A stretch of 25,261 nucleotides of DNA from RSA9 sp036381195 (GTDB lineage: Bacteria > Gemmatimonadota > Gemmatimonadetes > Longimicrobiales > RSA9). Where the stretch lies: positions 1 to 25,261 of the forward strand of contig DASVDH010000072.1 in NCBI GenBank assembly GCA_036381195.1. Reading direction: 5' to 3'. Positions 7,945-16,556 of this stretch are shown in pieces. Numbering within the stretch: the first letter of the stretch is position 1; the number at the start of each line of letters is the position of its first letter. The translations under genes and the position numbers were made by a program. The notes beneath the pieces were generated by a model that saw nothing but the letters and a program-made list of their open reading frames with translations, was not told where the DNA came from and ran no database searches.

Positions 7945-9430
7945 GTTCATCGTGTTGTCGCACCGGGAGCCGTACGCGGAGGTCGAGACATCTGAGGGGG
8001 TGGAGCTGCGGCGGAAGACGAACGGCGTGTTCGCGACGTTGGACAGCGTGATGCGGGAGCGGCGCGGGACGTGGATCGCGTGGTCGGAGCGGGAGGAGGG
8101 CAAGCCGTTCGCGGAGCGGCTGACCGTCCCGAGCGCGGGACACCCGCAGGCGTACGAGGTGAGGCGGATCGGGCTGGAGCCGGAGGAGGCGCGGCGGTTC
8201 TATTACGACTTCACGTCGTCGGCGATCTGGCCGGTGCTGTTCTCGCTGCTGGACCGGGCGCGGTTCACGCGGGAGGCGTGGGAGACGTACCGGCGAGTGA
8301 ACCGGCTGTTCGCGGAGGCGGTGTGCGAGGAGGCGGCGCCGGGCGCGATCGTGTGGGTCAACGATTTCCACCTGATGCTGACCCCGCGCATGGTGAAGCG
8401 GCAGCGTCCGGACATCACGATGGCGCTGTTCCTGCACACGACCTTCCCGCCGCCGGACATCTTCGGGGTGATCCCGTGGCGTCGGGAGCTCCTGGACTCG
8501 CTGCTGCATCTGGACCTGATCGGGTTTCACATTCCCTCGTACGCGCTGAACTTCGCGAACACGGCGGAGCGGTTCCTGGGTGCAGTGCCGACCTCGGTGG
8601 TGGGTACGGACCTGGTGGAGAAGGGGCCGGCGGTCTCGGTGTCGCGGTACCCGCTGTCGCTGCGCTACCGTGACCGGGAAGTGGCGTTGGGTGTCTACCC
8701 GGTCGGCGTGGATGCGGCGTTCTTCGGCGAGCGCGCGCAGCGGCGGGAAACGCGGGAGAAGAGCGCGGAGATCCGCGAGCGGACGGGCGCGAGGAAGCTG
8801 ATCCTGAGCGCGGAGCGGCTGGACTACGTGAAGGGTGCGCTGGAGCGGCTGGAATGCTTCGAGCGGTTCCTGGCGCGCCATCCGGAGTGGCACGGAGAGG
8901 TTTCGTTCATCCAGATCGCGGTGCCGACGCGGACGGGGATGGAGGAGTTCCAGGAGATGCGGCGCCAGGCAGAGGAAGCGGTGGGGCGGATCAACGGCCG
9001 GTTCGGGCGGCTGGACTGGCAGCCGGTGATGCACTTCTACACGGCGTTCCCGCGCGAGGAGCTGGTTGCGTTCTACACGGCTGCGGACGTGCTGTGGGTC
9101 ACGCCACTGCGCGACGGTCTGAACCTGGTGGCGAAGGAGTACGTCGCGACGCGGGTGAGCAGCGACGGGGTGGTCATTCTGTCCGAGTTCGCGGGTGCGG
9201 CCGCGGAGCTGGAGGGCGTGGTGCTGACGAACCCGTACAGCCCGGACGACATGGACCGGGCACTGGAGGCGGCGCTGACGATGCCGGAGGGCGAGCGGAC
9301 GGCGCGCATGAGGCGGCTGCGGGAGCGCGTGCTGTATCACGACGTGCACCGCTGGTCGAGCGTTTTCCTGCACGACGTGGGCCGGGTGAGCACGGCGCGG
9401 CACGTGGTGGGCTCGGACGCGGCGCTGTGA
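7934..9430 (+). CDS. ggpS: GT20 glycosyltransferase, probable glucosylglycerol-phosphate synthase
   Basis: The product is 498 aa, almost the length of cyanobacterial GgpS. It transfers glucose from a nucleotide sugar to a phosphorylated acceptor. The N-terminus reads V-L-S-H-R-E-P-Y (Arg11), matching the HREPY signature I recall for GgpS; OtsA has S-N-R-(L/I) here. The next segment is K-T-N-G-V-F-A-T-L, close to the GgpS S-P-N-G-I-L-P-T-L. Shared GT20 residues are intact: W-V-N-D-F-H-L, the R295-L-D-Y-V-K300-G donor site, and T-P-L-R-D394-G-L-N-L-V-A-K-E402. Acceptor use as glycerol 3-phosphate is therefore inferred, and OtsA-type synthesis of trehalose 6-phosphate is the alternative. GAGGAG at 7921-7926, 7 nt before the ATG, lies inside the end of the phosphatase gene. 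Translation is probably coupled. Confidence 0.85.
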   Translation: MASEFIVLSHREPYAEVETSEGVELRRKTNGVFATLDSVMRERRGTWIAWSEREEGKPFAERLTVPSAGHPQAYEVRRIGLEPEEARRFYYDFTSSAIWPVLFSLLDRARFTREAWETYRRVNRLFAEAVCEEAAPGAIVWVNDFHLMLTPRMVKRQRPDITMALFLHTTFPPPDIFGVIPWRRELLDSLLHLDLIGFHIPSYALNFANTAERFLGAVPTSVVGTDLVEKGPAVSVSRYPLSLRYRDREVALGVYPVGVDAAFFGERAQRRETREKSAEIRERTGARKLILSAERLDYVKGALERLECFERFLARHPEWHGEVSFIQIAVPTRTGMEEFQEMRRQAEEAVGRINGRFGRLDWQPVMHFYTAFPREELVAFYTAADVLWVTPLRDGLNLVAKEYVATRVSSDGVVILSEFAGAAAELEGVVLTNPYSPDDMDRALEAALTMPEGERTARMRRLRERVLYHDVHRWSSVFLHDVGRVSTARHVVGSDAAL

Positions 9431-9471
9431 GCGCCGGCCGTACGGAACGGAGCGAAACCGAACGTGGATAG

Positions 9472-11337
9472 GTGAGGCAGCTCGGAACTCTCGACTGGTC
9501 GATCATCCTCGGTTACCTGGCCCTCGCCGTGGCGGCCGGCGTGCTGGTCTCTCGCCGTGCGAGCAAGTCCATCGAGTCCTACTTCGTTGCAGGCCGCCAG
9601 CTACCCTGGTGGTGGCTCGGTACCTCCATGGTCGCCACGACGTTCGCGGCGGACACGCCGCTCGTGGTGACGGGGATGGTGGCCGAGTACGGCATCGCGG
9701 GCAACTGGTTCTGGTGGTCCTGGGCGTTCTCGCACGTCTCGATGGCGGTGGTATTCGCCGGGTTGTGGCGCCGCGCGCGCGTACTGACCGATGCGGAGCT
9801 GGTCGAACTGCGCTACAGCGGCCGCAGCGCGACGCTGCTGCGGGGCTTCAAGGCGATCTTCTTCGCGGTGCTGATCAACGGCATCGTGCTGGGGTGGGTG
9901 ATTCGCGCGATGTCGAAGATCGCGGGACCGTTCGTGCACTGGGGCCAGTGGCTCGGCGCGGCGCGGTTCGCGGCGCTGGAGGCGGCGTGGCCGGCGTGGC
10001 TGCTGTTCGGCACGCTGAACGACACGCTCACCGTGATCGCGCTGTTTGCGCTCGTCGTGCTGTACTCCACGCTGGGCGGCATCCGCGGCGTGATCCTGAC
10101 GGACCTGGTGCAGTTCGCGATCGCGATGGTCGCGGCGATCGTGTTCGCGGTGATCGCGGTGGGCGAGGTCGGCGGGATGAGCGGGCTCGTGGCGGGACTG
10201 GCCGAGCACTATGGCGACGCGTCGCGGATCCTGGCGTTCGTCCCGGCCGGCGATGCGGCGTGGCTGCCGGTGCGGGTCTTCTTCATCTACCTCGCGGTGC
10301 AGTGGTGGGCGCAGTACTTCAGCGACGGGAGCGGCTACCTGGCGCAGCGGCTGTTCACGGCGCGGAGCGATGCGCACGCGGAGAGCGGCGGGCTGTGGTT
10401 CTGCGTTGCAAACTACGGGCTGCGCACGTGGCCGTGGGTGCTGATCGGGCTGGTGGCTCTGGTGGTGTTCCCGCTGGGTGCGGCGCCGGCGGGGCAGGGC
10501 GCCGAGATCGTGGCGCAGGACCGCGAGATGGCGTACCCGGTGCTGATGGCGCAGCTCCTGCCCGCGGGCCTGTTGGGGCTGTTGTTCGCGGGCCTGCTGG
10601 CCGCGTTCATGAGCACGGTGGACACGCACATCAACTGGAGCTCGAGCTACCTGGTCAACGACCTGTATCGCCGTTTCCTGAGGCCGCAGGCCAGTGAGCG
10701 GGAGCTGGTGATGGTGAGCCGGCTGACGGTGGTGGGGATCTCGCTGCTGGCAGTGGGCATCGCGAGCCAGATCTCGAGCATCGAGAAGGCATGGCGGTTC
10801 TTCATCGCGCTGGGCGCGGGGCTCGGCCTGCCGGCGATCCTGCGCTGGCTGTGGTGGCGCGTGAACGCGTGGACGGAGATCGCGGGCATGGCGGTTGCCG
10901 TCCTCGCGGCGGTGGTGCTGTACGCGCGCTATCCGGACACGCGTGACGAGTACCTGCTGGTGGTGATCGTGGCGCTGGCCACGACGGCGTCGCTGATCGC
11001 GACGTTCGTGACGCCACCCGTGCCGCGCGAGCACCTCCAGCGCTTCTTCGACCGTGTGCGGCCGCCGGGCTGGTGGGCGGGTATGGGCGGGGCGACGTCA
11101 CGGCGTGCCGCGCGCTGGATCGCGCTGGCCTGGTGTGCGGGCAACGCCGCCGTGTTCGCGCTGATGTTCGGCACGGGGCATCTCCTCTTCGGCCGGCCCG
11201 TGCTGGGCGGCGCACTGCTCGCCGGCGGAGGGCTGGCGGCGTGGGTGACGCTGGCCGGGACGCGTGCCGCGCGGCAGGTGCTGGGCGTGGAGGCAGCGGC
11301 GGAACGGGACCTCGCACCCGCGACGGATGCTGGATGA
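9472..11337 (+). CDS. Sodium:solute symporter (SSS/SLC5 family)
   Basis: The product is 621 aa with about 13-14 hydrophobic segments spread over the first 580 residues. Family marks include L-G-G-I-R-G-V-I-L-T-D-L-V-Q-F in the central part and A-F-M-S-T-V-D-T-H-I-N-W, where Ser/Thr of the Na2 site lie. It should import a sugar, polyol or other small solute with sodium. The substrate cannot be read from the sequence. Its place 41 nt after the osmolyte synthase suggests uptake or recapture of a compatible solute such as glucosylglycerol, which is inference. The start is GTG at 9472. No good ribosome binding site lies at normal distance (GGAACGGAG is about 20 nt away), so translation may be helped by the preceding gene. 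The gene ends in an ATGA overlap with the next gene. Confidence 0.85.
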   Translation: MRQLGTLDWSIILGYLALAVAAGVLVSRRASKSIESYFVAGRQLPWWWLGTSMVATTFAADTPLVVTGMVAEYGIAGNWFWWSWAFSHVSMAVVFAGLWRRARVLTDAELVELRYSGRSATLLRGFKAIFFAVLINGIVLGWVIRAMSKIAGPFVHWGQWLGAARFAALEAAWPAWLLFGTLNDTLTVIALFALVVLYSTLGGIRGVILTDLVQFAIAMVAAIVFAVIAVGEVGGMSGLVAGLAEHYGDASRILAFVPAGDAAWLPVRVFFIYLAVQWWAQYFSDGSGYLAQRLFTARSDAHAESGGLWFCVANYGLRTWPWVLIGLVALVVFPLGAAPAGQGAEIVAQDREMAYPVLMAQLLPAGLLGLLFAGLLAAFMSTVDTHINWSSSYLVNDLYRRFLRPQASERELVMVSRLTVVGISLLAVGIASQISSIEKAWRFFIALGAGLGLPAILRWLWWRVNAWTEIAGMAVAVLAAVVLYARYPDTRDEYLLVVIVALATTASLIATFVTPPVPREHLQRFFDRVRPPGWWAGMGGATSRRAARWIALAWCAGNAAVFALMFGTGHLLFGRPVLGGALLAGGGLAAWVTLAGTRAARQVLGVEAAAERDLAPATDAG

Positions 11338-12650
11338 TCGACGTCGTCATCATCGGCGCGGGCGCCAGGGGCAACCGGGTGTTCGCCGACCTGATCGCGA
11401 CGCACGACACGGGGTTCTCGCTGTGCGGCGTGGTAGAGCCGGATGCACGGCGGCGTGCGGCGTTCCAGCACCGGTACGGTATCCCGGCGCAGCGCGCGTT
11501 CGCCAGCGTGGAGGACCTCGTCGCGGTGCCCCGCCTGGGCGACATGGTCTTCATCTGCACGCCGGACCCCACGCACTTCGAGGTGTGCCGCGCGGTTTCC
11601 GCTCACGGCTACGACGTGCTGCTGGAGAAGCCGATCGCGACGAACTTGCCGGACTGCCTGGCGCTGTTCGACCTCCAGCAAGCGTGCGGCAACCGGATCT
11701 ACGTGGCGCACGTGATGCGCTACGCGCCGTTCTTCCGGAAAGTCAAGGAGATCGTCGATTCGGGCCGCTTCGGCGCGGTGCGGCACATCCAGCTCGCGGA
11801 GAACGTGGGCCACTGGCACTTCGCGCACAGTTACGTGCGCGGCAACTGGCGGCGGTCGGACACGTCCGCGCCGATCATCCTGACCAAGAGCTCGCACGAC
11901 CTCGACCTGCTCTACTGGCTGGTTGGCCGGCCGGTCGTCTCGGTCGTGTCCCACGGCTCGCTGAGCTACTTCACGGAGGCGAATGCGCCCGAGGGCTCGG
12001 CCGGGCGGTGCGTGGACTGCGAGCTGCGGGACCGCTGCATTTTCAGCGCGACACGCTTCTATCTGAACGACCGTGACGAGTGGCCGTTCGACATCATCGC
12101 GCCCGGCGCTCGCTCGCTCACCGCGCGCCGGCGCGCGCTCGAGACGGGGCCGTACGGCCGCTGCGTCTGGCGTTGCGACAACGACGTGTGCGACATCCAG
12201 ACGGTGGTGCTCGAGTTCGATTCGGGGCTGCTCGCGATGTTCGGGCTGTACGCCCTGACGGCGGACAACACGCGCAAGCTGACCATCCAGTTCGACGAGG
12301 CGGAGCTGTTCGGCGATGTGCGGCGCAACCGGCTCGAGATCTCGCACTTCGTGGGCCGGAAGGACGAGCTGCTGGTGGAGGAGGTGGCGCTGCCGGGCAC
12401 GGCGGACAGCCACGGCGGCGGGGATCTCGCGCTGTTGCAGGCGTTGAACGAGCACCTGAACGGCGGGGAGCACCTCTCGCTGGTGACATCGCTCGAGACA
12501 TCCCTGCCCAGCCACGTCCTGGCCTTCCTGGCCGAGGAGTCGCGCCGAAACGGCAGCCGGAGGATCGAGGTCCCGCCGGTCCTCGCGGGCGGCCGCGACT
12601 GGATGCGGCCGCCGGGGCGTGGCGATGCGGCGGGGGCGGGAGGGGGCTGA
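11334..12650 (+). CDS. Gfo/Idh/MocA family NAD(P)-dependent oxidoreductase
   Basis: The product is 438 aa. The N-terminal Rossmann domain has G8-A-G-A-R-G13 and the family motif E98-K-P. The C-terminal domain carries K185-S-S-H188-D-L-D191, the usual catalytic and substrate-binding region. A cysteine group C226-x2-C229-x5-C235 sits after it. A similar C-L-D-C...C-P-Y-S pattern is known to me in one Gfo/Idh subgroup, so it is probably structural or metal binding. Members oxidise or epimerise sugars, inositols or glycosides. The ATG overlaps the stop of the symporter gene (ATGA), so the two are translationally coupled. The pairing suggests that the imported compound, or the osmolyte made by the operon, is oxidised by this enzyme. 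The substrate is unknown. Confidence 0.87.
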   Translation: MIDVVIIGAGARGNRVFADLIATHDTGFSLCGVVEPDARRRAAFQHRYGIPAQRAFASVEDLVAVPRLGDMVFICTPDPTHFEVCRAVSAHGYDVLLEKPIATNLPDCLALFDLQQACGNRIYVAHVMRYAPFFRKVKEIVDSGRFGAVRHIQLAENVGHWHFAHSYVRGNWRRSDTSAPIILTKSSHDLDLLYWLVGRPVVSVVSHGSLSYFTEANAPEGSAGRCVDCELRDRCIFSATRFYLNDRDEWPFDIIAPGARSLTARRRALETGPYGRCVWRCDNDVCDIQTVVLEFDSGLLAMFGLYALTADNTRKLTIQFDEAELFGDVRRNRLEISHFVGRKDELLVEEVALPGTADSHGGGDLALLQALNEHLNGGEHLSLVTSLETSLPSHVLAFLAEESRRNGSRRIEVPPVLAGGRDWMRPPGRGDAAGAGGG

Positions 12651-12673
12651 GGACGGAGGTGGAGGGGCCTGCA

Positions 12674-12781
12674 CCCCGCCAGTCGCCCCGAGCCGAGGGT
12701 GAGCGCGCCGATCGCGGGCGCCATGCCGAACGCATCGGCGAGGATGCCGGCGAGGAGCGCGCCGGCGGCGTAGCCGCACGC
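12674..12781 (-). pseudogene. Remnant of an MFS transporter C-terminus
   Basis: In the gap between the oxidoreductase and the stress protein, the minus strand reads G-Y-A-A-G-A-L-L-A-G-I-L-A-D-A-F-G-M-A-P-A-I-G-A, then a short L-T-L-G-S-G stretch. This is the typical late segment of major facilitator transporters (a G-x-L-A-D-x-x-G loop between helices). No start, no upstream helices and no proper end are present. The 36-residue match is therefore best read as a fossil of a lost leftward transporter gene. The rest of the 323-bp gap (12651-12973) shows no other gene; the stress-protein promoter must lie in it. Confidence 0.5.
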
Positions 12782-12973
12782 CTCACACGGCCGGGCGCCC
12801 GCCGCCCGGCCTCGCCCCACGCGGCAACGCGGAGTTCCCCGCCGGCCGCGGCCCTCGCTCGCGAGTCTTGCCCGACACCGATTCGTCCGATGCCCTACAG
12901 AACCCGCGCGCCGGCGGGGTTAGGTTGCGAGCGTGGGGATGGAGCGAGACACGCGAGCAAGGAGGAGGGCACG

Positions 12974-13969
12974 ATGAAGGGCGCGATCATGGTCCCGCTG
13001 GACGGGTCGGTTTTCAGCGAGCAGGCCTTGCCGCTGGCACGGCAGCTCGCGCGCAAGGCGCGGGCGGAGCTGCACCTGGTGCACGTGCACCTGCCGGTGC
13101 AGCCGGCGCCGCACGCCCAGGGCTTCGCGGTCTACGATGGGCAACTCGAGGAGGAGGCGCGGGCGCGCGAGGCGGAGTACCTGGCGAGCCTGGCGAACCG
13201 GACCGCGGAGCTGGCCGGTGTGGTGGTGCGGCGGGCACTGCTGGAGGGGCCGGTGGCGCCGGCGCTGTCGCGGTACGCGGAAGAGGAAGGCGTGGGGCTC
13301 GTCGTGATGACGACACACGGGCGTGGGGGGCTGTCGCGGGCGTGGCTGGGGAGCGTGGCGGACGCGCTGGTGCGCGAGGCAACGATCCCGGTATTGCTGC
13401 TGCGGCCGCGCCGTGATGGGATGGCGGAAGAGGAGCCGCGCGAGTTCCGCCGCATCCTCATCCCGCTGGATGGTTCGCCGCTGGCCGAGCAGATCCTCGA
13501 ACCGGCCATCGAGCTGGGCCGGCTCGCGGATGCGGAGTACACGCTGCTCCAGGTGGTGGTGCCGCCGTTCGTGCTCATGCCGCCGACCTCCGCGGTGGTT
13601 CTGGAGCCGGACGCGGAAGGTGGTGTGGGGCCGCACGGCACCGATCAGTACCTGGCGGACGTGGCGGCGCGGCTGCGGGAGGTGGGCCACCGCGTGAAGG
13701 CGGTCGTGGAGACGTACCCGAACGCCGCGCAGGCCGTGCTGGACTATGCGCGAGAGAACGCGATCGACCTGATCGCGATGTCCACGCATGGCCGCACGGG
13801 CTTCTCGCGGGTCGCGCTGGGCAGCGTGTCGGACAAGGTGCTCCGCGGCGCAGATGTCCCGGTGTTGCTGCGCCGGGGGCGGAAAGCGCCGGCCCGTGGC
13901 GGTAAGGAGGGCGGCGATGACGCCGCGCAACTCGAAACCGTGGAGCCGCCCGCCGCGGCTCCGCGCTGA
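12974..13969 (+). CDS. Tandem universal stress protein (two UspA domains)
   Basis: The product is 331 aa with two UspA domains, about 1-150 and 155-315. Each starts with a (I)-(M/L)-(V/I)-P-L-D-G-S strand and ends with an ATP-binding loop: M-T-T-H-G-R-G-G-L-S-R-x-x-L-G-S-V in the first and M-S-T-H-G-R-T-G-F-S-R-x-x-L-G-S-V in the second. Both loops keep G-x2-G-x9-G-(S/T), so both should bind ATP. The protein is cytosolic and probably helps in stress survival; the exact role of such proteins is not defined. AGGAGG lies at 12960-12965, 8 nt before the ATG. It lies 323 nt after the osmolyte operon and has room for its own promoter. A shared stress response with the operon is plausible but not shown. 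Confidence 0.92.
   Translation: MKGAIMVPLDGSVFSEQALPLARQLARKARAELHLVHVHLPVQPAPHAQGFAVYDGQLEEEARAREAEYLASLANRTAELAGVVVRRALLEGPVAPALSRYAEEEGVGLVVMTTHGRGGLSRAWLGSVADALVREATIPVLLLRPRRDGMAEEEPREFRRILIPLDGSPLAEQILEPAIELGRLADAEYTLLQVVVPPFVLMPPTSAVVLEPDAEGGVGPHGTDQYLADVAARLREVGHRVKAVVETYPNAAQAVLDYARENAIDLIAMSTHGRTGFSRVALGSVSDKVLRGADVPVLLRRGRKAPARGGKEGGDDAAQLETVEPPAAAPR
13906..13910 (+). promoter_or_regulatory. Ribosome binding site that sets the L,D-transpeptidase start
   Basis: GGAGG lies 6 nt before the ATG at 13917, inside the last codons of the stress-protein gene. The later candidate start pair at 14037/14040 has no such site. Confidence 0.6.
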
Positions 13970-14888
13970 GGCGCGAGGCGCCAGGCGGGCGTGCCGGCAG
14001 CGGGGCCGCGATGCGGCTGCGCGGATCACGGCGCCGATGATGCGCGCCACGATCCTCGCCGCGCTGCTCGCGTGGGGAGGTGCGGGGGCCGGCACGCTCG
14101 CCTCGACGCCCACGGCAACACGCGCGAGGACGCAGGATCCGACGTGCGCTGCCGTGCCGGGGCCGCGGGCACCGCCGGACACGGTTCCCGCGCTCGCGCT
14201 CGTGCTGAACGTGCCGGCGGCGCGGCTCGACGCCCTCGAGTACGGCCGGCTCGCTCGGAGCTGGGACGTGGCCGTGGGAGAGCGCAGGTACCCGACGCCG
14301 CTGGGCTCGTTCTGGATCTCCGAGGTGACGTGGAACCCCTGGTGGGTGCCGCCGCAGAGCGACTGGGCGGCGGGCCAGACGCGCACGCCGCCGGGGCCGG
14401 CCAACCCAATGGGCCGCGTCAAGCTGCGCTTCTTCAAGGACTACTACCTCCACGGCACGCCGCTCGAGGAGACCGTGGGGCGGGCGGCGTCCCACGGGTG
14501 CGTGCGGCTGCGCAACGCCGCTGCCATCGAGCTGGCCACGCTGGTGCATCGCCACGCCGGGCCGGCGCTGCCGCCCGGTGAGCTGGAGCGCCTGGTGGCG
14601 AACCCCGCCGCGACGCGGACGCTCCCGCTCGCGACGGCCGTGCCCCTGCAGATCGTCTACCGCCTCGCCGAGATCCGGGACGGCCGGCTGATCCTCCATC
14701 CCGATGTCTACCGGCTAGGCGCGCCATCACGCGAACACGCGCTGGCGGCGCTGGAGGAAGCCGGATACGAGCGGGCGCGCGTGGCCGTGGGCCGGGTGGA
14801 CGAGCTGCTCGCGCGAGCGCGCCGCGGGCGCGTCTCGGCGCCGGTGGACTCGCTGCTGCTCCACGCGGGCGGCCCCGAGAAGCGATGA
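13917..14888 (+). CDS. L,D-transpeptidase (YkuD family), exported
   Basis: The product is 323 aa from ATG 13917, or 283 aa from ATG 14037. The YkuD domain occupies about 100-215. H179-G-T-P and S192-H193-G194-C195-V-R-L give the catalytic His/Cys motif (active Cys195). The enzyme should form 3-3 crosslinks in peptidoglycan or attach proteins to it, acting in the periplasm. A hydrophobic segment, M-R-A-T-I-L-A-A-L-L-A-W, lies at residues 42-53. The strong ribosome binding site supports 13917, which leaves an unusually long basic stretch (about 40 residues, many Arg) before the signal. From 14037 the signal peptide would be standard but without a ribosome binding site. The upstream start overlaps the stress-protein gene by 53 nt, suggesting coupling. 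Confidence 0.85.
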   Translation: MTPRNSKPWSRPPRLRAEARGARRACRQRGRDAAARITAPMMRATILAALLAWGGAGAGTLASTPTATRARTQDPTCAAVPGPRAPPDTVPALALVLNVPAARLDALEYGRLARSWDVAVGERRYPTPLGSFWISEVTWNPWWVPPQSDWAAGQTRTPPGPANPMGRVKLRFFKDYYLHGTPLEETVGRAASHGCVRLRNAAAIELATLVHRHAGPALPPGELERLVANPAATRTLPLATAVPLQIVYRLAEIRDGRLILHPDVYRLGAPSREHALAALEEAGYERARVAVGRVDELLARARRGRVSAPVDSLLLHAGGPEKR

Positions 14889-15136
14889 TCCGCGGGGCGC
14901 GGCGGCGCAGCGGGAGCCGCGGCGCGCCGCGGGCCTGCGCCAGGTAGGCCTGCCATTGGCGCCGGCGCGGTGGACGGGCCGCCGAACGCCGGGCCTGCGC
15001 CCCCTGGGGTCTGTCCGCGCCCTGCGGCTATGCTCGACTTGCCCGGCCGCTCGCGCGGTTTCGGAGGCAGCCCGAGCGCGCTTGGGGTCTACCCGGACGG
15101 GTGTGGGCCCGGGGGGCCCGCGCCCTGCCGCTGCCA

Positions 15137-15196
15137 TCAGTCGCCCCTGGGCACGCCGCGACCCACGCGCGCTTCAGTCGCCCGCGGGCACGCCGC
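15137..15196. repeat. 37-bp spaced direct repeat at the 3' end of the nuclease gene
   Basis: TCAGTCGCCC(CT/GC)GGGCACG followed by CCGC occurs at 15137 and again at 15174, where it contains the stop codon (reverse complement) and last codons of the nuclease gene. The copy outside the gene looks like a duplicated gene end. Confidence 0.6.
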
Positions 15197-16556
15197 TGCC
15201 CGCGAGCGTCACGCGCTCCAGGTGCTCGGGCACGGTGACGTCCCAGCCGAAGCGCTCCTCGATCGCGTGGCGCAGCGCGTCCGCGGGCACGGGCTCGCCG
15301 TGCGTGATGAACGTGCGACGTGGCGGCGTCCGGAAGCCGGCGAGCCAGTCCAGGATCTCGTCGCGGTCGGCGTGCGCGGAGAGCCCGTGGATCGCGGCGA
15401 CCTCCGCGCGGATCGGGACGTACTCACCGTGGATCTTCACCGCCCCTGCGCCGGCGGCGATGCTCGCGCCACGCGTGCCCGCGGCCTGGTAGCCCGTCAG
15501 CAGGATCGTGTTGCGCGGGTCGGGCGCGAAGGCCTTGAGGTGGTGCAGGACGCGCCCGCCCGTCGCCATGCCGCTGGCCGAGATGATCACGGCCGGCTCG
15601 CGCCGCCGGCTCAGCTCCTTCGACTCCTCCACGCTGTTCACGATCTTCGCGGTGCTGCACACCGCGACGCACTGGGGTGGGGTGAGCCGGTGCTCGCCCA
15701 CGTGCGCGTGGAGCAGTCGCGTCGCGTTCGCGGCCATGGGGCTGTCGAGGAACACGGGGATGTCCGGGATGCTGCGCGCCGCACGCAGCCGGTTGACATG
15801 GTACAGCACCGTCTGCGTGCGGCCCACGGCAAACGCCGGGATCACCACGACGCCGCCTCGCTCCGCCGTGCGGGCGATGACTTCGCCCAGCACGGCCGCG
15901 GGGTCACCCCGGTCGTGCAGCCGGTCGCCGTACGTGGACTCGAGGACCAGGTGGTCCGCCTCCGCGACGGCGGTCGGCGGGGGCAGGATCGGGTCCTGCG
16001 GGCGGCCCAGGTCGCCGGAGAAGAGGATTCCCGTGTCGGGCCCGCGCAGCTCGACCATGCTCGCGCCCAGGATGTGGCCTGCAGCGAGGAAGCGGAAGGC
16101 GAGGCCCGCGCCGAGGTCGTGGGCCGCGTCGCCGGCCACGGGCGTGAGCCGCTCGAGCGCGCGCTCCGCGTCGGCCGCCGTGTACAGCGGGAGCGCGGGC
16201 CGGTGCCTGGAGAAGCCCTTCCGGTTCGCGTACGCCGCGTCCTCCTCCTGGATCCGGCCGCTGTCCGGCAGCAGCATGCGGCAGAGGTCGGCGGTCGCGG
16301 CCGTGCAGTAGATGGGCCCCTCGAAGCCGTCGCGCACCAGCACGGGCAGGTAGCCGGTGTGATCCAGGTGCGCGTGCGTGAGGATGACGGCGTCGATGCG
16401 CCGCGGCTCCACGGGGAAGCGCGCCCGGTTGCGGAGGCGCAGTTGCTTGAGCCCCTGGAACAGCCCGCAGTCCACGAGCACGATGCGCTCCGGCGTGGTG
16501 ACGAGATAGCGCGAACCGGTCACGGTGCCGGCTGCGCCGAGGAAGGCGAGCTGCAT
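15174..16556 (-). CDS. MBL-fold beta-CASP RNA-processing nuclease
   Basis: The product is 460 aa, a typical length for the bacterial CPSF-like beta-CASP group. The metallo-beta-lactamase signature H61-A-H63-L-D65-H66-T-G is intact and should bind two zinc ions. Further motifs are F-S-G-D-L-G (motif 4), the beta-CASP segment with P-A-F-A-V-G-R-T-Q and F-L-D-S-P-M-A, then S-A-S-G-M-A-T-G-G-R-V, L-T-G-Y-Q-A-A-G-T-R-G and the C-terminal S-A-H-A-D. Such enzymes act as RNA endo- or exonucleases in the cytosol. GGGAGA lies 4 nt before the ATG. It stands alone and faces leftward, with a 341-bp gap to the divergent metalloprotease gene. Confidence 0.93.
   Translation of the reverse strand: MQLAFLGAAGTVTGSRYLVTTPERIVLVDCGLFQGLKQLRLRNRARFPVEPRRIDAVILTHAHLDHTGYLPVLVRDGFEGPIYCTAATADLCRMLLPDSGRIQEEDAAYANRKGFSRHRPALPLYTAADAERALERLTPVAGDAAHDLGAGLAFRFLAAGHILGASMVELRGPDTGILFSGDLGRPQDPILPPPTAVAEADHLVLESTYGDRLHDRGDPAAVLGEVIARTAERGGVVVIPAFAVGRTQTVLYHVNRLRAARSIPDIPVFLDSPMAANATRLLHAHVGEHRLTPPQCVAVCSTAKIVNSVEESKELSRRREPAVIISASGMATGGRVLHHLKAFAPDPRNTILLTGYQAAGTRGASIAAGAGAVKIHGEYVPIRAEVAAIHGLSAHADRDEILDWLAGFRTPPRRTFITHGEPVPADALRHAIEERFGWDVTVPEHLERVTLAGSGVPAGD

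Noticed and set aside
7079..9403. 774-codon minus-strand frame opposite the phosphatase and synthase genes
   Set aside because: Arg/Pro/His-rich shadow of two well-supported plus-strand genes.
9601..11034. 477-codon minus-strand frame opposite the symporter
   Set aside because: Gln/His/Arg-rich shadow of a membrane protein gene.
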